Below, in pieces: positions 28,704 through 36,794 of a DNA stretch of 64,000 bases; position 1 is the stretch's first letter; each line of letters starts with the position of its first letter. Both the position numbers and the translations under genes were made by a program. The notes beneath the pieces were generated by a model, which worked only from the letters and a program-made list of their open reading frames with translations, ran no database searches and had not been told where the DNA came from. Origin of the DNA: Pyrinomonadaceae bacterium (lineage in GTDB: Bacteria > Acidobacteriota > Blastocatellia > Pyrinomonadales > Pyrinomonadaceae); the NCBI GenBank assembly GCA_021228405.1, contig JAJQRF010000002.1, positions 248,001 to 312,000 of the forward strand, given 5' to 3'.

Positions 28704-29461
28704 TTGATCTAATTGACCTCTTTTTTAATAAAATGATTTGGAGCAAAATTGCTTTTTTATATAAATAAAATCAAGAACTTGTGAATTTTGGATTTTTCTT
28801 TTGCTTTTTGGATTTTTGAATTCGGATTTTTTGACCTCATACCTGTCAAAACTTTCTAAATCAAATATCGAAATTTCATATTAAGTTTAGCCATTCACAC
28901 AGTTTCGCCCGATTCACAAAAACGACCGTGAACTATCTCAATTCGTTTTTTGTAAATAAGGATTGATAGACATAACTTTATAAAGCAATTTGAATTCCGT
29001 AATATTCGGATTCAGTTTGACATCCATATAGAGAAGATAATCCTACGCAGATATTAAATTCAGGTTAATAACGCACAAGTTTTTTCACGGCGCATTTTTC
29101 CGAAAATTACAAAATGCAACTTTTCATTTCTCGTTGCGTTTAATAATCGCGCAAAAAATCCCGTTTTCAAACAAGATTTTTTTCAAATATTTATTTTTTT
29201 TAAGCTATATATGATGAAAACTGAAACAAATGAGCGGTTTGAGCGGTTTATTGAAAAAATATTCGCTCATTATCAGTTTATATGAAAAGAATACTTGCAA
29301 AACACCTCGATCTGGCTTACTATATGTCATAAGCGTTTTGAGCGGTTTTTTGAAACTTGACTTTTTTGTAAAATTGGTTTAGATTATTCGGGCAATTAAT
29401 CCTTATGTTCTGTTTATACAAGACATTAGGTTAATTAAATCGAAAAAGGGGAAGAAAATAT
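28704..29461. other. 758-bp AT-rich intergenic region with GAGCGGTTT repeats
   Basis: I find no convincing gene. The right half holds three copies of GAGCGGTTT (29232, 29241, 29339) and two related ~23-base direct repeats about 100 bases apart (29232 and 29331). An imperfect palindrome joins AATGAGCG (from 29230) to CGCTCATT, with outer AAACTGA/TCAGTTT. These flank a likely promoter for the PilZ-like gene and look like binding sites of one regulator. The left half carries the divergent promoter of the TonB receptor. Confidence 0.6.
29357..29385 (+). promoter_or_regulatory. candidate sigma-70-type promoter for the PilZ-like gene
   Basis: TTGACT (29357-29362) and TAGATT (29380-29385) are separated by 17 bases, near the housekeeping consensus. 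A GAGCGGTTT copy ends just upstream of the -35 element. This predicts a leader of about 70 bases before the ATG at 29462. Confidence 0.4.
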
Positions 29462-29863
29462 ATGGCACAATTAGAATATTCTGCATTATCATACAGATCT
29501 CCGCTGCATCAGCGGATAATGGCGAGTATGCCGGTTCAAGCAAGTTGGATTGATTCGGAGAGTGGAGAAACGGTTTTAGTTGACGGTTTAACAGAGAATC
29601 TGGGAGAAACCAGCACATTGGTCAATCTCGATGTTTTACCGCCGGTCGGAAGCGAAGTCAATTTACGAATTTTTGACGAAGACAAAACGATTATCGAAGT
29701 AGCCACGCAGGTAATAAGGGTTGAACGTGATCCGAGCAAACCTTTAGCCGCGCTGACAATTTTAGAAAATTTGAAAAATTGGAAGCTAACCGCATTGACT
29801 GCCGCGCAGGAATGGGTGACGCGTCACTGGCAATTAAACTACGAAGAAGAGTGGGTTAATTAA
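29462..29863 (+). CDS. PilZ-like domain protein
   Basis: This 133-residue protein has a beta-rich core with MPVQASWIDSESGE, VDGLTENLGETSTLV, LPPVGSEVNLRIFDE and EVATQVIRVERDP. That is the layout of acidobacterial PilZ-type proteins, but the RxxxR c-di-GMP motif before the barrel is not clear: only RSPLHQR can be seen near residue 12. Cyclic-di-GMP binding is therefore uncertain. An AGGGGA ribosome-binding site precedes the ATG. It is a single-gene unit. Confidence 0.65.
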   Translation: MAQLEYSALSYRSPLHQRIMASMPVQASWIDSESGETVLVDGLTENLGETSTLVNLDVLPPVGSEVNLRIFDEDKTIIEVATQVIRVERDPSKPLAALTILENLKNWKLTALTAAQEWVTRHWQLNYEEEWVN

Positions 29864-29896
29864 TTTTACATTTAATTCATCTTTATTTTTTATCCG

Positions 29897-29932
29897 AAAA
29901 GCGGAGAATTTATATATAAATTCTCCGCTTTT
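29897..29932. terminator. intrinsic terminator after the PilZ-like gene
   Basis: AAAAGCGGAGAATTTA (29897-29912) pairs with TAAATTCTCCGCTTTT (29917-29932) around a 4-base loop, with T residues after the stem. Confidence 0.92.
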
Positions 29933-29981
29933 TACTTTGTAAAAGCCAACGAATAAAATATCGGAAGCATCTTTTAAGGCA

Positions 29982-31058
29982 ATGAAAATTTTTCTTTCCG
30001 CAATTCTATCTTTATTTTTGTTTCAAGCGATCTTCGCACAGGAAAAGCCGCTTTCACAGGGTGAATATGTGAAGATGCTTTATGCCGTGCAAAAAAATTC
30101 CGGCGTTAAGCAGGAGATCATCGAAGCGTTACGGAAACGCGGCATTGCTTTTGAGCTAACGGATGGATTGCGCGGTTTGACGCGAACAAAGGGCGGAAAC
30201 GATGAAGAACTCAAACGTGCGCTCGAAGAAGCCGAACGCCGCCGCCAAAATCCGACGACCGCCACGCTTCCGAATCAAAAAGAAGCCAGGGAAATTATTG
30301 AAAAAGCCCGCCAAAACACTTTAACGGCAGTCGAAGAAATGCCGGATTTTGTGGTCAAACAGCAAATCCAGCGTTCGGCGGCTTACGCGGGAACGAATAA
30401 TTTTCGCAATCTCGACCGCCTCGTGGTAGCGGTCAGTTACCGTTCGACGGGTGAAGAAGATTACAAGGTTTTATCAATTAACGGCGTTTTGCAGGAAGCT
30501 CCGAAATCGAAAAACGATTACTCGGAAACGGGCGGAACGAGTTCGACAGGAGAATTCGTCAATGTTTTGGCAACCATTTTCAAACGCGCCAGCGACACGG
30601 AATTTGAAGTTGTCGATACGGATTCGCTTAACGGTCGGCGTTCGGTCGTTTTCAGTTATTCGATTGACAAAGACAAAGCCAAACAGCAGATCACATCTTT
30701 CGGCTATTACGAACAATCAACCATTACGGGCGTAAAAGGGAAAATCTGGATCGATCGCGACAATTTCCGCGTTTTGCGGATCGAAAGCGAAGCGACCGAA
30801 ATTCCCGAAAGTTTCCCGATTCGTTCGGCGAAACGCATCATTAACTATGATTGGGTGAAAATCACGGACGGCGATTACCTTCTACCGACGCTTTCGGATG
30901 TGCGGCTGACAATGCGCGAGGGCGGAAAGGTTTTTGAAACGCGCAATCTGATTCGTTTTAAGGATTATCAGAAATTCGGCACGGACGTAATCATTCTCGA
31001 CGACGACACGGCTCCGATCGAAGAAGAAAAACCGGCTCAGGAAAAGCCGAACCGTTAA
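29982..31058 (+). CDS. exported LolA-like beta-fold protein of unknown function
   Basis: A signal peptide (cleavage near IFAQ, residue 20) is followed by a charged helical segment (about 25-125), then a beta-rich domain (about 125-340). The beta domain contains GVKGKIWIDRDNFRVLRIE and a late YDWVKITDGDYLLPTLSDV. Strand patterns like GKIWID...RVLRIE occur in LolA-like outer-membrane sorting folds. The N-terminal half has no recognised domain. It is a probable periplasmic protein; the LolA relation is only an impression from pattern. Confidence 0.6.
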   Translation: MKIFLSAILSLFLFQAIFAQEKPLSQGEYVKMLYAVQKNSGVKQEIIEALRKRGIAFELTDGLRGLTRTKGGNDEELKRALEEAERRRQNPTTATLPNQKEAREIIEKARQNTLTAVEEMPDFVVKQQIQRSAAYAGTNNFRNLDRLVVAVSYRSTGEEDYKVLSINGVLQEAPKSKNDYSETGGTSSTGEFVNVLATIFKRASDTEFEVVDTDSLNGRRSVVFSYSIDKDKAKQQITSFGYYEQSTITGVKGKIWIDRDNFRVLRIESEATEIPESFPIRSAKRIINYDWVKITDGDYLLPTLSDVRLTMREGGKVFETRNLIRFKDYQKFGTDVIILDDDTAPIEEEKPAQEKPNR

Positions 31059-31086
31059 TTTTACACAGAAATATATAAGAAGCGGG

Positions 31087-31111
31087 CGGGAAAATTGAAA
31101 TAAATTTCCCG
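31087..31111. terminator. weak terminator-like hairpin
   Basis: CGGGAAA (31087-31093) pairs with TTTCCCG (31105-31111). It lies 29 bases after one gene and 7 bases after the end of the convergent small gene. It lacks a strong T-tract. Confidence 0.4.
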
Positions 31112-31117
31112 TCTGTT

Positions 31118-31261
31118 TCAGCTTACGGAAAAGTAAGCGATAAGCGCGGGAACGATCAGCCACAGCAAGCCTTTGATAAGGAAAAACAGAAAACCTGCAA
31201 TCCCGAATCGTTTAATCCAATTAACTGCGGGACATTTCTTTTTTTCGGGGTCTTCGTCCAT
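31118..31261 (-). CDS. small membrane protein, 47 aa
   Basis: A 47-codon frame starts ATG at 31261 and ends TGA at 31118. It encodes a charged start (MDEDPEKKK), a CPAVNWIKRFG segment, and one hydrophobic stretch (about 20-45) that ends in Ser. The pattern of acidic/basic head, Cys-Pro and a single helix is unlikely by chance in this AT-rich gap. It converges on the 358-residue gene. I know no family for it. Confidence 0.55.
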   Translation of the reverse strand: MDEDPEKKKCPAVNWIKRFGIAGFLFFLIKGLLWLIVPALIAYFSVS

Positions 31262-31356
31262 GATTTTTTAAGTTAGACTTTTTGTGGTTTATTTTCAACT
31301 TTTTTAGTTAAGATCAATTCAAAATTCCAACAAACTTACAAGAGTATCGGTCAAAA

Positions 31357-32025
31357 ATGAAAAAACTTTACCTTCGATTTACGGCATACGCTTTTTGTTT
31401 TATTCTTTTTTCTTCTGCAATATTGGCGCAAAACGCTCCGCCGCAGGAAAAAAACAAACGTGAGGCAACCTTGGTCGAACTCGTCAAACTGGATAACACA
31501 ATAAAACTCGACATCCGCTACGCAACCGACAACAATTTCGTCGGCAAAACCGTTTATCCCGAAGCACGCGCCTTTTTGCAAAAACCTGCCGCCAAAGCCC
31601 TCTTGCGGGCACATAAAAAATTAAAAAAATCCGGCTTCGGGTTAATGATCTTCGACGGCTATCGTCCCTGGCGAATCACGAAATTGTTTTGGGAAGTTAC
31701 GCCGGACGACAAAAAGATATTCGTCGCCGATCCCGCGAAAGGCTCCAGGCATAATCGCGGCTGTGCGGTCGATCTTAGTTTATACGATCTGAAAACGGGA
31801 AAGCTCGCCGAAATGCCGACCGATTTCGATGAATTTACCGAACGTGCCTCGCCCGATTATAAAGGCGGAACCGAAAAGGAACGCGCCAACCGTGACCTTT
31901 TGCGCAAAGCGATGGAAGCCGAAGGTTTTACCGTGAATGCTAATGAATGGTGGCATTTCGATTATAAGGATTGGCAGAAATACGGAGTTTATGACATTCC
32001 GTTTTCCGAAATCCCGCTTGATTAG
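31357..32025 (+). CDS. ddpX: exported D-alanyl-D-alanine dipeptidase (VanX/DdpX family, M15D)
   Basis: A signal peptide (about 1-24) precedes an M15D fold with all key residues: Arg103 in FDGYRPW, zinc ligands His132 and Asp139 in SRHNRGCAVDL, catalytic Glu197 and ligand His200 in NEWWHF. Family knowledge: these zinc enzymes hydrolyse D-Ala-D-Ala dipeptide. No vanH/vanA partners are nearby, so cell-wall turnover and nutrient use are more likely than glycopeptide resistance. Confidence 0.9.
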   Translation: MKKLYLRFTAYAFCFILFSSAILAQNAPPQEKNKREATLVELVKLDNTIKLDIRYATDNNFVGKTVYPEARAFLQKPAAKALLRAHKKLKKSGFGLMIFDGYRPWRITKLFWEVTPDDKKIFVADPAKGSRHNRGCAVDLSLYDLKTGKLAEMPTDFDEFTERASPDYKGGTEKERANRDLLRKAMEAEGFTVNANEWWHFDYKDWQKYGVYDIPFSEIPLD

Positions 32026-32122
32026 CGGTTCCTGAAAAAACCTTATGCCATCACACGACGAACTTTTTTCCGGTGCATATCGACAATTTTCGCCGGGCAT
32101 TTCTCCAATTTTTTAGTTTTTA

Positions 32123-33163
32123 TTAAATGCCGGATTCAAGCTCGGAAAAGTAATTTTTGCTTTTTATTTCGGTCAAAAAACGATCGAATATTTTTTTGGC
32201 TTCGGCGGTCGGCATTATCGTTTGAATCCGGCTTCGACCGAAACTGCCGTAAGCATTTCTGTAATCAAACAATCGGCGATGACGATCGAGTTCGCCTTCG
32301 ATCACATCGAAAACTGCCTTTCTTGCCTGCGGATCGTTCTCAAACCGCACGAAATCTGCTAAACGAGCAATTCGATTTGCGGCAAGCGGATGTGTTTTTG
32401 TATCTGAAGCAGAAAATGTTTCCGCAAAGGCAATCGCACCCAAAAAGAAAACGATGCTCGGGATAAAAAAATCGCGCAAACTTTCATCGATGGCGAAAAA
32501 AGCGTATTCGTCCGCTTCAAACTCCAATTTCTTATCGTTGCCGGCATTTTCCTCTAATCGCAAACTGCCGACGTTTAACTCCGAATGATAATTTAGCTTT
32601 GTATGTCCGAGCATCAAATGCGCGGCTTCGTGATTGAGGAGAAAAAGAACCGATGTGAGAAAGCCGATATTCACATCATTTTCCACTTTCGGCGGCAACA
32701 CGTTTTCGACCTTCGGCAAGGTTTCTCCCGTTTCTATAAAATCGACCAAAAGCGCAAAGCCCGCCGTTAGAAAATCGACGGCTTCGTTTTGTTTTTCCGG
32801 TTTACATAAATTAAATAAATCCGAAATTTTTATGAGGTTTATGTAAAAACTGATGACCTGTAACAACCCCTCGAAAACGATGATCTTGCCGCCGTTTTTA
32901 CGGGTAGCATACGCATTACAGATCGGCTCTTCGACACAGTAAATCTCGCAAGCCTCAAAAGTCTTGATAATTTCAGGACTCAGAATATCCGAATGAGCCG
33001 CGACAATATTTTTTAATTTCAACGAAGAAGGACTATCCGGCGAACAACTACTCTGAGAAAGCGAAATACGCCTGATAGTTCTTTGCAGATGCTTTTCTTC
33101 CGTCGCGGTCGCGCCCGGGAGCGAATTCTCTAAGATCGAGATCAGTTCATCGTTCGTTATCAT
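32123..33163 (-). CDS. M48-like HExxH metallopeptidase of the STAND island
   Basis: This 346-residue protein has FLLNHEAAHLMLGH (His178, Glu179, His182), a third-ligand segment EFEADEYAFFA (Glu216, Asp218) and THPLAANRIARL (258-269), the HPxxxxRI signature of M48 peptidases. A hydrophobic segment (about 232-250) may associate with the membrane. It overlaps the EACC1-like gene by 17 bases and so is translationally coupled. As last gene of a TPR-TPR-adaptor operon it is the probable effector. Confidence 0.8.
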   Translation of the reverse strand: MITNDELISILENSLPGATATEEKHLQRTIRRISLSQSSCSPDSPSSLKLKNIVAAHSDILSPEIIKTFEACEIYCVEEPICNAYATRKNGGKIIVFEGLLQVISFYINLIKISDLFNLCKPEKQNEAVDFLTAGFALLVDFIETGETLPKVENVLPPKVENDVNIGFLTSVLFLLNHEAAHLMLGHTKLNYHSELNVGSLRLEENAGNDKKLEFEADEYAFFAIDESLRDFFIPSIVFFLGAIAFAETFSASDTKTHPLAANRIARLADFVRFENDPQARKAVFDVIEGELDRHRRLFDYRNAYGSFGRSRIQTIMPTAEAKKIFDRFLTEIKSKNYFSELESGI

Positions 33164-33527
33164 CGGTCAAACCCAGCAATCGCAGACTTTCTTTAATATC
33201 TTCAGGACTTTCAATATTTCTTAACTCAATTTCCAGAGTTTCCTCGCCCTTATTCAACTGCAATTTAATCGAAATGTTCGGGTCTTTCGATTTTTTATAC
33301 GATTCCCAAATCCAGCTTGAAATGAGGTTTGCCACAATGCTCACCGGAATTCCGATGATCCCAAGTGCAGCGGCAATTTCATACCAACCCTCGAAAGCCC
33401 CGACCGCCCGATTTGGTTCCTCAACCGAAACTCCTGTTTCTTCAGCTTTTCCGCCGTTAATTAAAGCCGAAGATTCGTAAAGATTCAGAATAAAATCGCG
33501 ATCATCTGAAAATATATTTATCTGCAT
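33147..33527 (-). CDS. EACC1-like single-pass membrane adaptor
   Basis: This 126-residue protein has a short N-terminal domain (about 1-50), one transmembrane helix (IAAALGIIGIPVSIVANLI, about 51-69), and a C-terminal beta segment (ISIKLQLNKGEETLEIELRN). This matches the layout of effector-associated constant component 1, a membrane partner of bacterial STAND and protease conflict systems described by Aravind and colleagues. The identification is by architecture, not by a profile search. It starts 51 bases after the TPR gene and overlaps the peptidase gene. Confidence 0.6.
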   Translation of the reverse strand: MQINIFSDDRDFILNLYESSALINGGKAEETGVSVEEPNRAVGAFEGWYEIAAALGIIGIPVSIVANLISSWIWESYKKSKDPNISIKLQLNKGEETLEIELRNIESPEDIKESLRLLGLTDDNER

Positions 33528-33577
33528 ATGTTTTACCTTTCAAAATTAACCGGTCCAATCCCCAAATTTATACGGCT

Positions 33578-35005
33578 TTACTCGTTTTCTATTTCACTTA
33601 TCCATAAGCTGATAGTTTTACTACTGGGAGATTCAATCGATTCAAATATATGTAGTGCCTTTTTCAAGTATTCGAGGCATTTTTCATTTTCTTCTGAGCT
33701 GTAATAGGTCATTGCCATATTCGTCAGCACCGAAGCTTCTCCGTCTTTATCGCCGATTTCCCTGACTCCTTTTAATGCTTTTTCATGATACTCAAAGGCT
33801 TTCTTGTAATCACCCAGACTTGTATACACGTTCGCCAAACCTTCCAGAATACTGTTTTCGCCGTTCTGAAAATTTATCTCTTCGGAGATTTTTAGCGATT
33901 GCAGATAATATTCGATTGCCTTGTCAGTCTTTCCCAGATCAAAATAAACGATTCCTAAATTTCCCGTCCACGTCGACTCGCCCTGTTTGTCGCCGATTTC
34001 TTTGGCAATTAATAAAGCTTGTTCATAATAATCTATTGTTTTCTCATATTTCTTTAACTCTCTGTAAACACTTCCCAGATTTCCCAGTGCCGCACATCTG
34101 GACAACCTGTCGAAGAGTTCCCCGGAGAGATCGATCGCCTCTTCATAATAAGCAATCGATCTTTGATAATCGCCCAATCTCCAAAAGGCAGTTCCCAAAC
34201 CATTCAAGTAATAAGATTCTTCACGCTGCCGCTCACCGAAGTTTCTGCAAATATTCAAAGCGTCCTTGAAATATTCGATGGATTTTCGATAGTTTCCGAG
34301 TCCCAGATGCGCAGTTCCTAATCCGCTTGTCCACAAACTTTCACGTTGTTTATCATTAATTTCTTTCGATATTCTGAGCGCGTCTTCCAGATATTTGATC
34401 GCGTTCTGATATTCTCCCAGACTGTCATAAGTAACCCCTAAAGCACCCAGCCACAAGGTTTCGCCCTGCTTATAGGAATCTTCCCCGGAAATCTTTAACG
34501 CCTTGAGATAATAGTCTATCGCCTGCCGGTAATCTCCTAAATTTTTGTATACATTTCCTAAGCCGCCGAGAGCCAGACCTTGACCTTCTCTAAACTCAAT
34601 TTCTTCGGCGATCAGGAGTGCCTCCTTGTAATGGTCGCCAGCGTCCGAATACTCGCTCAGATTCCAATAAGCATTTCCAAGCCCGATCAAATGATAAACT
34701 TCACCTGCTTTATATCCGAGTTTGTAGGAGGCGGTCAGTCCTGCCTTCATCCAATCGAAAAAATCCTCAGGAGGCAATCTGAGCGCGAGCAGATCGAAAC
34801 TGCTTGTGTATTCAATGCAAAGGGAAGCATTTTCGTCGGAAGTTTCGATCTCATTTTTGACCAGCGTGAAATTATTCTCGATGTTGGTTCTGTCAAGATC
34901 AAAAACAGCCAGATTTTCCAGAGTCGGATTTCCCAGAGTTTTTACAAGCCCTCCATAATAAAGGGCGTGAATTTTTTGTACTTTTTTAATACTAAGGTCT
35001 TTCAT
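33578..35005 (-). CDS. TPR protein with STAND-arm N-terminus (475 aa)
   Basis: Residues 10-50 read KIHALYYGGLVKTL, then VFDLDRTNIENN, which matches the segment that follows the NB-ARC core in STAND proteins (HAxYY ... F-D-x4-N-I). About nine LGN/Pins-type TPR units of ~40 residues follow (GLGNVYKNLGDYRQAIDYY and similar), reaching almost to the C-terminus. There is no ATPase or catalytic domain. It is a free sensor-arm candidate, second in the minus operon with the EACC1-like and M48-like genes. Confidence 0.85.
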   Translation of the reverse strand: MKDLSIKKVQKIHALYYGGLVKTLGNPTLENLAVFDLDRTNIENNFTLVKNEIETSDENASLCIEYTSSFDLLALRLPPEDFFDWMKAGLTASYKLGYKAGEVYHLIGLGNAYWNLSEYSDAGDHYKEALLIAEEIEFREGQGLALGGLGNVYKNLGDYRQAIDYYLKALKISGEDSYKQGETLWLGALGVTYDSLGEYQNAIKYLEDALRISKEINDKQRESLWTSGLGTAHLGLGNYRKSIEYFKDALNICRNFGERQREESYYLNGLGTAFWRLGDYQRSIAYYEEAIDLSGELFDRLSRCAALGNLGSVYRELKKYEKTIDYYEQALLIAKEIGDKQGESTWTGNLGIVYFDLGKTDKAIEYYLQSLKISEEINFQNGENSILEGLANVYTSLGDYKKAFEYHEKALKGVREIGDKDGEASVLTNMAMTYYSSEENEKCLEYLKKALHIFESIESPSSKTISLWISEIENE

Positions 35006-35060
35006 TCTCCGAAAAGCTCAATCAGGTGAATTATAAATAAAATTATGCCGCATTCCCCGA

Positions 35061-36626
35061 TTAACTTGATTCGTTCAACTCAAACAATAACCGTCTGACT
35101 TTCGACGCTTCGGCACTTGCCATTTTTTCAAACAGTTCGAGAGCTTTTAGGGCATAAACCCGCGCCTGCTTTAATTTACGCTGTAAACGATAAAATTTTG
35201 CAAGGCTGAAAAGCGTCATCGCCTCGATTCGTTTATTGCCGATTTGACGTGCAACCGTTAACGAACGGCGATAGAAAGACTTTGCTTTGAGCACTTCGCC
35301 GAGTTTTTCGTAAGCCGCCCCGGTCAGCCGCAGATTTTCGGCTGTTACTTCGGGAATCTCGACCTCGCCGCAAACTGCCAGCGACAAACCGCACGATTCA
35401 ATAACTTTTTGCGGCTCGTCGAGCAACAGGTAAACACTGCCTAAATTGCACAAATCCTGCGCTTCGCTGCGGCGGTCTTCAATCTCGCGTGAAATCGTCA
35501 AAGCCTGTTGCATATAGCCGAGGGCTTCACGTCCTTCCGATAAGGCTTCATAAACAAGCCCCAAATTAGCGAGATCGCGTGCTTCATTCTGACGCTCTCC
35601 GATCTCTTTCGAGATAGCCAACGATTCCCGGTGATATTTCAGAGCCTCTTCGAGTTCGCCTATCTCCCAGTAGGCAAGCCCTATATTTCCAAGCGCACTA
35701 CCCTCTTCGCGCCGATTATTGTTTAACTGCGACAATTTCAAAGATTGCTTGTAGCAATCGAGTGCAAGACGAATATTGCCCATCGCAAAATAGTCGTTGC
35801 CAAGTTCCAACAGCGACTGACTTTCGCCGCTCGTGTCGCCGAATTTACGAAAAATGTCGATTGCCTGGCGATGACATTTTACTGCGCGACTAACCTCGCC
35901 GAGCGATTCATACGTCGAACCGAGCACGTTTAATGTTTGTGCCCGACTGTAGTTATCACCCAGTTTTTTGGAAAGTTTGAGCGACTGTGCGTAATACTCC
36001 GTCGCTTTGCGCAGTTCTCCGAGCGAATCATAAGCAAAGCCGAGCGCGTGTAAAACCGAACTCTTGATCAAATCATCGCCCAACCGTGTAACTATTTCCA
36101 GTGCTTCCTCGTGATGCCCGATCGCCCGCCGTGATTCGCCGAGTGCGACGAGCGCAACTCCCAATCCGAGCAAATCCTCGGCGGCGGTCGCAGAATTGTC
36201 TTCTTTTCTTGAAAATGAAAGAGCAATCTCAAAGCATTTCACTGCCCGGCGAGCTTTTCCGATGGCGAGATAAACGTGCCCGAGATTGTTCAGATGCCGC
36301 ATATAATATGCCCCGTCGTGAAAACGGCGCGAAACTCTCAACGCAGTGCGAAGCCATTTGATCTGCTCCGAATGGGAAAGCCGAAACTCACGGATGAGTG
36401 TGGCATATGACGCATATTCGTGACATATCCACGCGATTTCGTAATCTCTCTCAAAATTTTCCGCCGCCCATTTTTGACTATTTATAATATTTGCCGCTTC
36501 ATGGTCGAAAATCTCTACTGCCCGCCGGATATTTTCACCGCCGGACACAAGATGGTCATCGATTTCACGGATTATTTTCTGATAATAAAGCGCGTGCTTT
36601 AAAGACGCTTCGACGTTTGTCGGCAT
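35061..36626 (-). CDS. TPR protein with STAND-arm N-terminus (521 aa)
   Basis: The start reads ASLKHALYYQKIIREIDDHL, then VEIFDHEAANIINSQKWAAEN. This is the same arm-start motif as in the neighbouring TPR proteins, in its fullest form with a terminal Trp. About ten TPR units follow, with repeated LGDxxxAxxYY and AxxLxNLGxVY patterns. It is the first gene of the minus operon and faces the NB-ARC gene across a 168-base divergent region. Confidence 0.86.
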   Translation of the reverse strand: MPTNVEASLKHALYYQKIIREIDDHLVSGGENIRRAVEIFDHEAANIINSQKWAAENFERDYEIAWICHEYASYATLIREFRLSHSEQIKWLRTALRVSRRFHDGAYYMRHLNNLGHVYLAIGKARRAVKCFEIALSFSRKEDNSATAAEDLLGLGVALVALGESRRAIGHHEEALEIVTRLGDDLIKSSVLHALGFAYDSLGELRKATEYYAQSLKLSKKLGDNYSRAQTLNVLGSTYESLGEVSRAVKCHRQAIDIFRKFGDTSGESQSLLELGNDYFAMGNIRLALDCYKQSLKLSQLNNNRREEGSALGNIGLAYWEIGELEEALKYHRESLAISKEIGERQNEARDLANLGLVYEALSEGREALGYMQQALTISREIEDRRSEAQDLCNLGSVYLLLDEPQKVIESCGLSLAVCGEVEIPEVTAENLRLTGAAYEKLGEVLKAKSFYRRSLTVARQIGNKRIEAMTLFSLAKFYRLQRKLKQARVYALKALELFEKMASAEASKVRRLLFELNESS

Positions 36627-36715
36627 TGTTAAACCAAACTTACTGAAAATAGTTTTTAAATTATCGTTTTAGTCAAAAACGGTATCGATAATAATTTTCG
36701 TTTTTTGTAATTTAT

Positions 36716-36736
36716 ATTTAAAGAAACTCTTTAAAT
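36716..36736. promoter_or_regulatory. operator-like 9-bp palindrome in the divergent region
   Basis: ATTTAAAGA (36716-36724) and TCTTTAAAT (36728-36736) form a perfect palindrome with a 3-base centre. It is centrally placed between the TPR operon and the NB-ARC operon, where one repressor could control both. Confidence 0.4.
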
Positions 36737-36794
36737 TACCGTCATTTATAAGTATTATATAGTTGTTTAATCTAAAGTAAAAAGAGGTTTCAGG

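Noticed and set aside
31357-32025. Glycopeptide-resistance vanX
   Set aside because: The enzyme motifs fit, but no vanH, vanA or two-component genes are nearby and a signal peptide is present, so a cell-wall recycling dipeptidase is more likely.
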